Of a DNA stretch of 5,789 nt, positions 1 through 4,664 are shown piece after piece. Each line of letters begins with the position of its first letter. Within the stretch, counting starts at the first letter, position 1. The DNA is from Calditrichia bacterium (GTDB taxonomy: Bacteria > Calditrichota > Calditrichia > RBG-13-44-9 > J042). Both the position numbers and the translations under genes were made by a program. The DNA lies in NCBI GenBank assembly GCA_030430345.1, contig JAUIFT010000219.1, positions 1 through 5,789 of the forward strand, given 5' to 3'. The notes under the pieces were generated by a model, which worked only from the letters and a program-made list of their open reading frames with translations, was not told the origin of the DNA and did no database searches.

Positions 1-1067
1 TGATTGCGAAAGGGACGAAAACTTTCCAGTTCTTCAAAATCTTTGCCGCTATCGCTGTCGCCAATCAGTTCAAGAATCCAGCCGAGATCATGGCCATCGA
101 TCAAGGGCGAATAAAAAGTGTATTCGAAGCCGAGCGTGTAGGCAAAAAATGACGGTTTAATCCGTTCCTGCAATTGATTGACAAGTGTATCCTGATAAGC
201 AGTGTAGACATTTTCACCTTTTACCAGCCAGGGACCAATTTCGCCCTGAAAAGTCATCCCCGCTTTATGCACCGGCCGGTATTGATGCAGCAGGCCGGGT
301 TTGTCCGGAAAGCCGGAAATGAGCCCGGGAAAACGATTGTAGCCGTTAAAATAGAAGAAGCGGGTATCGACATTGTCGAAAAATGGCCGCTGGTAACTAA
401 TGGCAAACTGCGGGCGCCATTCTTCGTTCTCATCCAGGTAAGTATGATCAGTGCGCTCGTTAAAAACCGGCGTTCCGATCGAAAAGCGATTGGGCAGTAC
501 CGGCAATTGTGTCGTGCGCAGGCGAGCGATGTAATAGAGTTCGAGAACCTGCTCTATATCGCTATTGGGAATCAAGCGGAGGCGCAATGCTAATTCCGAT
601 AATTTATCGGCATCGAGAAAATCGCTCTCCAGGTCAGTCTGGTTCAGGAAATCTGCCTGACTGACGCTTTCCACGGTTTTCCAGGAAAAAATCTGGTATC
701 CGGCGCGAAGTTCAAAATTGTCGCTGTAATAATCGAGGTAAAGGTCTTCGATTTCCAGTCGATGGCGATCGCTGTTGTCCGGATCATACTGAAAGCGATG
801 ATTGGCGCGAATTTCCAGCGGCGCAGCAAATTGCAGGGTGAGGTCCAGCCGACCCTGCAGTGAGGCAGTGTAATCGGGCATTTCCGCAAATGGCGCTTCC
901 TGCGGAAAATACCAGCCCCCGGCGCCTAAACTCCCGGAGTAGCGAAGGTTTAGCGATTCAGATAGCGAAATACCCTGCCCATAGCTGTTGGCGCAAAGCA
1001 GCAGCGTCAGGAAAAATGTCAGCCGAACCAGGAAAGATAAAATCATGGATTTAATATGCTCAGTCAT
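1..1067 (-). CDS. Predicted outer membrane beta-barrel protein, C-terminus missing (off left edge)
   Basis: An uninterrupted minus-strand frame of 355 codons runs off the left edge, so the C-terminus is missing. The N-terminus has a basic/hydrophobic signal peptide (about residues 7-30, core FFLTLLL, likely cleaved near NSYGQ). The mature part is rich in alternating aromatic/polar segments typical of beta strands (for example LDLTLQF, LEIRANHRFQY, FELRAGYQIFSW). The segment at about 122-147, with GYQIFSW followed by ADFLNQTDL, resembles the 'GRQ-x-x-WG ... DFLNPxDL' signature I know from barrel proteins encoded beside RND/MMPL exporters; the DUF1302 group is a comparison, not a firm assignment. 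I chose ATG 1067 because an AAAGAGA SD-like stretch lies about 6 nt upstream; ATG 1073 and ATG 1046 are in frame and possible. It begins 11 nt after the stop of the LolA-like gene, so the two are probably co-transcribed. Role in outer membrane passage of a hydrophobic cargo is inference. Confidence 0.75.
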   Translation of the reverse strand, partial: MTEHIKSMILSFLVRLTFFLTLLLCANSYGQGISLSESLNLRYSGSLGAGGWYFPQEAPFAEMPDYTASLQGRLDLTLQFAAPLEIRANHRFQYDPDNSDRHRLEIEDLYLDYYSDNFELRAGYQIFSWKTVESVSQADFLNQTDLESDFLDADKLSELALRLRLIPNSDIEQVLELYYIARLRTTQLPVLPNRFSIGTPVFNERTDHTYLDENEEWRPQFAISYQRPFFDNVDTRFFYFNGYNRFPGLISGFPDKPGLLHQYRPVHKAGMTFQGEIGPWLVKGENVYTAYQDTLVNQLQERIKPSFFAYTLGFEYTFYSPLIDGHDLGWILELIGDSDSGKDFEELESFRPFRN

Positions 1068-1078
1068 TGCCATTCTCT

Positions 1079-1843
1079 TTATTTCAGTAAGCGTTGCAGA
1101 CTACGCTTGTTAAATGTTTTTTCGTCCAGACCCACTTTCATTGCCCGGTCTTCGAACTTCAGCACGCTTTTTTTCTTGGTTTGCAGGTTTTCCATACGCA
1201 TGGTATTGGCGCGATAAGTGCCGGTTTCATATTGCTTGTAGTTTTCGAGGGTAAGCACTTTCAGGAGGCTTTTCTTCCGGTCGGTGTACTCGCTGCGCAC
1301 CATCAAGTAAGTGTCTTTTTCATACCAGCTTTTGATTTTCGTATAGCCGGAATTACGATAGGTCGGCGTTCTTTCCACGATGTAACAGGGCTTGCCGTTA
1401 TAGGTTTCTTCTCCGATTAACTTGTATTCGAATTTATCCAGGGTATTACCGGAAATATCTTCGTAGGCGAATTCCGAAGCCATAAAGGCGCCGGATTTAT
1501 TCCGGGAGGAAATTTTCTTTACCCGGCGTAATTCCGGCAGGTAAAGCCACTGCTGATCGTCTCCGGCAGGATTCTGATAAGTTAGCAGGCCGGTACCGCG
1601 CACATCCGGTGGATTGAGAAACTGGATCAGCGAATAGTCTTCCTGGTTTTCCCGTTCAATCGTCAGGTTCTTGAGATGACGGATCACGGTGTCCTGGTTG
1701 GCATTGATCAGATACATGGTGGTGCTGACGGATTCATCAACGAAACCGCGCTGGGTGGCATTGGCTTTTTCAGCAATTTCCCTACCGGTTTGGGCCAGTA
1801 AAACCGCGCTGAGCAGATATATGAAGAGAATAATATTTTTCAT
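1079..1843 (-). CDS. Outer membrane lipoprotein-sorting protein (LolA-like periplasmic protein)
   Basis: The 254-residue product has a short signal peptide (1-17, hydrophobic IILFIYLLSAVLLA, cleavage expected just before or after Gln18), so it should be periplasmic. The best landmark is residues 98-128: QWLYLPELRRVKKISS, then GAFMASEFAYED. This closely matches the conserved core of the family annotated as 'outer membrane lipoprotein-sorting protein' (TP_0789-like, LolA/LolB-like fold, PF17131 as I recall it). The usual length of about 240-260 residues fits. Family members are thought to bind lipid or lipoprotein acyl chains in a half-barrel and are often encoded next to RND/MMPL exporters and barrel proteins. 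It is not canonical LolA, and substrate cannot be read from sequence. The start is supported by a GAGGT SD (minus strand, 1853-1849) 5 nt before ATG. It is the first gene of the leftward pair and is divergent from the AraC regulator. Confidence 0.88.
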   Translation of the reverse strand: MKNIILFIYLLSAVLLAQTGREIAEKANATQRGFVDESVSTTMYLINANQDTVIRHLKNLTIERENQEDYSLIQFLNPPDVRGTGLLTYQNPAGDDQQWLYLPELRRVKKISSRNKSGAFMASEFAYEDISGNTLDKFEYKLIGEETYNGKPCYIVERTPTYRNSGYTKIKSWYEKDTYLMVRSEYTDRKKSLLKVLTLENYKQYETGTYRANTMRMENLQTKKKSVLKFEDRAMKVGLDEKTFNKRSLQRLLK

Positions 1844-1848
1844 GGATT

Positions 1849-1853
1849 ACCTC
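1849..1853 (-). promoter_or_regulatory. Ribosome binding site of the LolA-like gene
   Basis: On the minus strand GAGGT lies 5 nt upstream of the ATG at 1843. It supports this start over any downstream one. Confidence 0.75.
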
Positions 1854-1899
1854 ACTTTATTCATCCGTTTGCAACTTCGATTTGTTATTACAGGTAGAT

Positions 1900-1908
1900 A
1901 TTTTAGCA
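1900..1908 (-). promoter_or_regulatory. Candidate extended -10 promoter for the leftward envelope genes
   Basis: The minus strand reads TGCTAAAAT here, which fits an extended -10 element (TGn plus TAAAAT, 5 of 6 to TATAAT). No good -35 hexamer is found 16-18 bp upstream, which is tolerable for an extended -10 or for a promoter helped by an AraC-type activator. Transcription would start near 1893 and give a leader of about 50 nt. Prediction from motif only. Confidence 0.3.
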
Positions 1909-1968
1909 AGCTCGTGAAAAAGATAAATTTTTTAACGGTGATTGTCATTGATGCTTTCTGAAAATTTA

Positions 1969-1997
1969 TTGACATTTCACGACAGAAGGATTTTATT
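1969..1997 (+). promoter_or_regulatory. Candidate sigma70-type promoter for the AraC-family regulator
   Basis: A perfect TTGACA (1969-1974) is followed after 17 bp by TTTATT (1992-1997), 4 of 6 to the -10 consensus. Transcription would start near 2004 and leave a leader of about 125 nt before the regulator's ATG. The AT-rich surroundings raise the chance of a random match. Confidence 0.35.
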
Positions 1998-2015
1998 GAT
2001 AGACCAAATCCAAGT

Positions 2016-2035
2016 TGATCAATTGAAAATTATCA
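2016..2035. promoter_or_regulatory. Imperfect dyad in the divergent intergenic region (possible operator)
   Basis: TGATCAATT and AAATTATCA form an imperfect inverted repeat (7 of 9) with a 2-bp centre. The overlapping TTGATCAA (2015-2022) is a perfect 8-bp palindrome. It lies just downstream of the predicted start of the regulator transcript, where an autoregulatory site could sit. AraC proteins more often use direct repeats, and short AT-rich dyads arise by chance, so this is weak. Confidence 0.15.
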
Positions 2036-2100
2036 GCAGAGACTCAAAAAAGTAAGTAAATCCCATAAGAGTTAATGAGCATATCTAAGCAACTTCAAAC

Positions 2101-2128
2101 AAATAACGAATAACAAACAACGAATAAC
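2101..2128 (+). repeat. Two tandem 14-bp repeats abutting the AraC-family start codon
   Basis: AAATAACGAATAAC (2101-2114) is followed directly by AAACAACGAATAAC (2115-2128), 13 of 14 identical. The second copy ends 1 nt before the ATG at 2130. The repeat fills the place where an SD would be expected; it contains almost no G. It could be a regulator-binding direct repeat, an A-rich translation enhancer, or a simple slippage duplication. Confidence 0.7.
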
Positions 2129-2129
2129 T

Positions 2130-3140
2130 ATGCATACAGTATCTGTCAGCTTATTAAGCTCAATTTTTTATCCGGCTTCCCGTAAAGGTGTGGATAAACA
2201 GACCCTTTTACGAATTCTCGATATCGAAGAAAGTTTTCTGGAGGATCCGGAAAACCACGTGTCTTGCGGAACGATTGGCCAGTTAATGGCAGCAGTCGCA
2301 GAGATGAGCGGTGATCCAAATTTTGCCTTGTTTTATGGCGAGCATTTTCAACCGGCCAATTTGAATGTCGTCGGATATATTCTTGCTAACTCCCCGACCG
2401 TGGGAGCTGCTTACAGGCACTCACTGAAATATTCCCCGATCATCGGAAATGGCCTGGAAATGACCCTGACTGAAGACGGTAAACATGCCCGGGTGGAAAC
2501 CGAATTGATCTCGCCGGAACTAATTCGCTACAAACGCTATATCGTCGAGAAGAATTTTTCTATGCAGATTACCGCGGTGCGCCAGTTAACTGGCAAGAAA
2601 ATTTTTCCGGAGGCGGTCTACTTCTCCTATCCCGCCCCGGCGGATATCAGTGAGCACCAACGGATATTTGGTTGCGATCTGATTTTTAATGCCGCAAAAG
2701 ATGAAATCGTTTTTAAGAAATCCCTGATGGACGAGCCCATTGGTCAGGCCAATCCGAAGCTACATGAAATGTTAACCAGTTACGCCGAAGAAATAATGGA
2801 GCGGGTCAGCGAAAAAGATTCGCTCAGCCGGCAGGTGAGCAAGCTGCTCCTCAATTTGATACCGATAAATCAGGCCAACCTGGAAACGGTGGCGGAAAAG
2901 CTGGCTGTCGGTGTTCGCACCCTGCAGAGAGAATTAAAACGGGAAGGGGTAACATTTAACGAGCTATTGGGAAATGTCCGGAAAGAAGTCGCCATCCGTC
3001 ATCTTGCGGCGAATAAGCATTCGATTGCGGAAATTTCCTACATGCTCGGTTTTTCCGAACCGAGTGTTTTCCATCGCTCTTTCAAACGCTGGACGGGGAA
3101 AACCCCGCGCGATTACCGACTGGGTAGACATCGTGGATAA
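2130..3140 (+). CDS. AraC-family transcriptional regulator with arabinose-binding-type N-terminal domain
   Basis: A cytoplasmic DNA-binding regulator of 336 residues, the usual length for the AraC subgroup with a PF12625-type (Arabinose_bd) N-terminal domain. That domain spans about residues 20-205; landmarks are GDPNFALFYG (61-70), the VGYILANSPTVG stretch (81-92) and HQRIFGCDLIFN (176-187). The C-terminal AraC/XylS module has two helix-turn-helix motifs: about 251-270 (LETVAEKLAVGVRTLQREL) and about 298-320, with IAEISYMLGFSEPSVFHRSF followed by KRWTGKTPRDYR, the classic signature. The start at 2130 gives a complete N-terminal domain, but no SD is visible upstream. It is divergent from the LolA-like/barrel pair across 286 bp, so it probably activates that pair in response to a small hydrophobic or organic ligand; ligand and target are inference. 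No clear terminator follows it. Confidence 0.93.
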   Translation: MHTVSVSLLSSIFYPASRKGVDKQTLLRILDIEESFLEDPENHVSCGTIGQLMAAVAEMSGDPNFALFYGEHFQPANLNVVGYILANSPTVGAAYRHSLKYSPIIGNGLEMTLTEDGKHARVETELISPELIRYKRYIVEKNFSMQITAVRQLTGKKIFPEAVYFSYPAPADISEHQRIFGCDLIFNAAKDEIVFKKSLMDEPIGQANPKLHEMLTSYAEEIMERVSEKDSLSRQVSKLLLNLIPINQANLETVAEKLAVGVRTLQRELKREGVTFNELLGNVRKEVAIRHLAANKHSIAEISYMLGFSEPSVFHRSFKRWTGKTPRDYRLGRHRG

Positions 3141-3162
3141 ATCCCACTTTTTCTTTCTTTTG

Positions 3163-3194
3163 TATAATTCGGTCACGGGTTTTCATCGATGAAA
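3163..3194 (+). promoter_or_regulatory. Perfect -10 box followed by a 14-bp perfect palindrome (possible promoter and operator)
   Basis: TATAAT (3163-3168) follows the AraC-family gene, and 12 bp further lies TTTCATCGATGAAA (3181-3194), a perfect 14-bp palindrome. A start near 3175 would put the palindrome at about +6 to +20, a common repressor position. No -35 match is seen 16-18 bp upstream, and the palindrome is not repeated elsewhere in the window. Tentative promoter for the acetyltransferase, with a leader of about 175 nt. Confidence 0.25.
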
Positions 3195-3324
3195 CACAGA
3201 TTTGAACAATCTTATCAATGAATACATCAGTGTTTATCAGAGAAATCCCTGGCCAATTTTTTTATTGAATATCCCTTATTATTCCTTTATCCCGTTGTTG
3301 TTTCTCAATCCAATATTCGATAAG

Positions 3325-3347
3325 TTCCCGAATACATCGGGAATTTT
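3325..3347 (+). promoter_or_regulatory. Hairpin plus T-run masking the acetyltransferase ribosome binding site
   Basis: TTCCCGA (3325-3331), loop ATACA, then TCGGGAA (3337-3343) forms a perfect 7-bp stem followed by TTTT. The 3' arm contains GGGAA, the only SD-like sequence before the ATG at 3350 (6-nt spacing). Folded RNA would hide the SD; the same hairpin followed by T's could also act as a weak intrinsic terminator or attenuator. The structure is seen directly, its function is inferred. Confidence 0.5.
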
Positions 3348-3349
3348 CT

Positions 3350-3769
3350 ATGGGTGATTATTTTGTATCAAATGAACTACCGGCTCCGGCAGACTACCTT
3401 GCTTTGCGGGCGGCCTGTGGACTATCGGCGAAGTCGTTGCAAAGTGTTGAAGCAAGTTTGCCAAAATCGGTCTTCGGAGTGAGCGTTAGCTGCGAAGGAA
3501 AAACCGTTGGGATGGGACGAATCGTTGGTGACGGGGGCTGCTTTTTACAAATTGTCGATATTGCCGTGCATCCGGATAATCAGAAGAAGGGGCTTTCCCG
3601 GAAGATTATGGAGGCATTGATGAACTACATTGACGAAAACGTGCCGGAAAGCGCCTTCGTGAGCCTATTTGCTGATGTGGATTACCTCTACCAGAAATTC
3701 GGTTTCGAAGCCACTGGCAAAAAAATGATCGGTATGGCGCTGAACCGCCAGTTCAGAAAAAATAAGTGA
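3350..3769 (+). CDS. GNAT family N-acetyltransferase
   Basis: A complete 139-residue single-domain GNAT protein, predicted to move an acetyl group from acetyl-CoA to an amine; the acceptor is unknown. Landmarks: VGMGRIVGDGGCFLQIVDIAV (53-73, split here as strand beta4 and start of motif A), VHPDNQKKGLSRKIMEAL (73-90, motif A with the CoA pyrophosphate loop), and DYLYQKFGFE (111-120, motif B with the usual Tyr114). The loop reads Q-K-K-G-L-S, where family members usually have Q/R-x-x-G-x-G/A; Ser in the last position is a mild deviation. The ATG at 3350 gives the N-terminus (YFVSNELPAPADYLALR) that I recognise for this subgroup, and no in-frame alternative is better. Its SD lies in a hairpin. 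The next gene starts 51 nt downstream on the same strand and may be co-transcribed. Confidence 0.92.
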   Translation: MGDYFVSNELPAPADYLALRAACGLSAKSLQSVEASLPKSVFGVSVSCEGKTVGMGRIVGDGGCFLQIVDIAVHPDNQKKGLSRKIMEALMNYIDENVPESAFVSLFADVDYLYQKFGFEATGKKMIGMALNRQFRKNK

Positions 3770-3810
3770 ATCCCCATTAAAGGCAGCTGTTTTCGAAAAT
3801 ACCGGTGATT

Positions 3811-3816
3811 GGAGGT
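3811..3816 (+). promoter_or_regulatory. Strong ribosome binding site fixing the start of the small exported protein
   Basis: GGAGGT ends 4 nt before the ATG at 3821. This favours ATG 3821 over the in-frame TTG at 3809, which would overlap the SD itself. Confidence 0.8.
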
Positions 3817-3820
3817 AAAG

Positions 3821-4264
3821 ATGAAAAAAACATTAAATATTGCATTTATAGCGATTATTACCCTGGTTGCGGCATATTTTGGCAGAGAAGTCGCAGGGGC
3901 GTTATTCTCCACAACGCCTGACGGTGCAGAAATCTTACAGGTAGCTGTCGAGTCGCTCAATAAACAAACGCCAATGATGGTAGATAACGATACCCGTCTG
4001 GACTCTGCGCACAGTGGGCCGGGCATGCGCTTTACCTACAACTACACTTTGGTGAACTACAGCATCGCGGAAATTGACGGGGAGGAATTTCACCATAACC
4101 TGGCCCCGAATATCAGAAAGGCCGTCTGTGAGAAGCCGGAGATGGCGGTGTTTTTCCGCAATGGGATAACGGTTGTTTATGCCTATCGGGACAAAAACGG
4201 CGCTGATATTACGGAAATAGTCGTACCTCCGTCAGATTGTGATGAGGCCCCGCCCAACCAATAG
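3821..4264 (+). CDS. Small exported or membrane-anchored protein of unknown function
   Basis: The 147-residue product starts MKKTLNIAFIAIITLVAAYF, a basic end plus hydrophobic segment (about 5-20): either a signal peptide or a single N-terminal anchor with the rest in the periplasm. No sharp signal peptidase I site or lipobox is visible, so an anchor is quite possible. The body (about 36-140) is compact, with LNKQTPMMVDNDTRLD (46-61), a PG-x-x-FTYNYTLVNY segment (67-80) and just two cysteines, Cys103 (AVCEKPEM) and Cys140 (PPSDC), which could form a disulfide. I have an impression of similar small hypothetical proteins in gammaproteobacteria, with the NKQ-PM-VD-TRLD and TYNYTL segments and both cysteines conserved, but I know no function and give no family number. 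The strong SD and codon pattern support a real gene. It lies 51 nt after the acetyltransferase. Confidence 0.8.
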   Translation: MKKTLNIAFIAIITLVAAYFGREVAGALFSTTPDGAEILQVAVESLNKQTPMMVDNDTRLDSAHSGPGMRFTYNYTLVNYSIAEIDGEEFHHNLAPNIRKAVCEKPEMAVFFRNGITVVYAYRDKNGADITEIVVPPSDCDEAPPNQ

Positions 4265-4288
4265 AAAATATAAACGTAAGGCGGGAAG

Positions 4289-4388
4289 TGACAAAAATGG
4301 CGGCAGGACGCTCAGTCCTACCCAGATTGCAGTGCCCCTGCGACCAACGCTGAGGTGCCGCCAACGGCGCTGCCGCAAGAATGACAAA
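4289..4388. repeat. GC-rich structured element with imperfect terminal inverted repeats and 7-bp flanking direct repeat (MITE/REP-like)
   Basis: A GC-rich island in AT-rich DNA. Its edges carry the direct repeat TGACAAA (4289-4295 and 4382-4388), as a target-site duplication would. Just inside are imperfect inverted ends: TGGCGGCAG (4298-4306) and CTGCCGCAA (4370-4378), 8 of 9 complementary. Internally, TGGCGGCA (4298-4305) pairs perfectly with TGCCGCCA (4356-4363), then CTCAG (4311-4315) with CTGAG (4350-4354); smaller hairpins are GGAC/GTCC (4306-4318), GCAG/CTGC (4329-4341) and GCCG/CGGC (4357-4368). No transposase is encoded. It could be a non-autonomous mobile element, a REP-type repeat or a structured RNA. 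Whether it occurs elsewhere in the genome cannot be seen here. Confidence 0.5.
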
Positions 4389-4554
4389 CCCAATTGCTCC
4401 TGTTAAGATAAAGACCAGCAATATCCCTTCACCTATTCCGTTGCCTCCATCAATATTTGCGCAGGAAGATACCGGATCAACAGCGGAAAAGAAAAATGCA
4501 ACTATACTGGTTTTTAAATAAAGGCGCTTGAGGAGGAATAGTCAATCAACTAAA

Positions 4555-4583
4555 TTGTTATGAAAGTATATAGCATTTTTAAT
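4555..4583 (+). promoter_or_regulatory. Candidate promoter of the histidine kinase gene
   Basis: TTGTTA (4555-4560, 4 of 6 to -35) and TTTAAT (4578-4583, 5 of 6 to -10) are separated by 17 bp. A start near 4590 would give a leader of about 75 nt before the ATG at 4665. Motif match only. Confidence 0.35.
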
Positions 4584-4655
4584 TCTCACCGGAAGTTGTT
4601 TAATTCCCATGCGCTGTATCTGATGGTTATCTTTGCTAAAGTATTAATGTTTTGT

Positions 4656-4660
4656 AGGTG
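4656..4660 (+). promoter_or_regulatory. Ribosome binding site of the histidine kinase
   Basis: AGGTG ends 4 nt before the ATG at 4665 and supports that start. Confidence 0.65.
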
Positions 4661-4664
4661 AAAA

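Larger units (their letters stand above)
4265..4664. other. 400-bp intergenic stretch without a convincing gene
   Basis: Between the small exported protein and the histidine kinase I find no well-supported gene. The stretch holds the GC-rich structured element (4289-4388), an AGGAGG at 4531-4536 with no start codon at a useful distance, a candidate promoter (4555-4583) and a 33-codon frame (4560-4661) without an SD that ends 3 nt before the kinase ATG. On the minus strand, 4541-4209 is open for 110 codons with two hydrophobic segments but no ATG. No strong intrinsic terminator follows the gene ending at 4264. Confidence 0.6.

Noticed and set aside
174..593. 139-codon plus-strand open frame
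   Set aside because: It lies wholly opposite the barrel-protein gene, whose minus frame stays open over more than 1 kb with a signal peptide and beta-strand pattern. The plus frame shows no recognisable domain.
1094..1420. 108-codon plus-strand open frame
   Set aside because: Antisense to the LolA-like gene, which has clear family motifs; no SD and no domain seen.
3096..3107. GGGG-AAAA-CCCC hairpin as a terminator of the regulator
   Set aside because: It lies inside the coding sequence (the GKTP region), has only a 4-bp stem and is not followed by a T-run.
3134..3161. GGATAAATCC dyad followed by a T-rich run as an intrinsic terminator after the regulator
   Set aside because: The arms leave only about 2 nt for a loop, the stem is short and AT-rich, and the T-run is interrupted by C's.
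3220..3338. GAATACATC direct repeat (3220-3228 and 3330-3338)
   Set aside because: Only 9 bp, 110 bp apart, with no shared flanks; the second copy is explained by the hairpin. Probably chance.
3790..3799. TTTTCGAAAA palindrome between the acetyltransferase and the small gene
   Set aside because: A short AT-rich 10-bp palindrome is expected by chance, and no promoter elements stand around it.
3688..4026. 112-codon minus-strand open frame
   Set aside because: Covers the ends of two well-supported plus-strand genes and has no domain or SD support.
4288..4380. Integron attC site
   Set aside because: The region is palindromic, but the required outer RYYYAAC and GTTRRRY core sites are not present at its ends on either strand.
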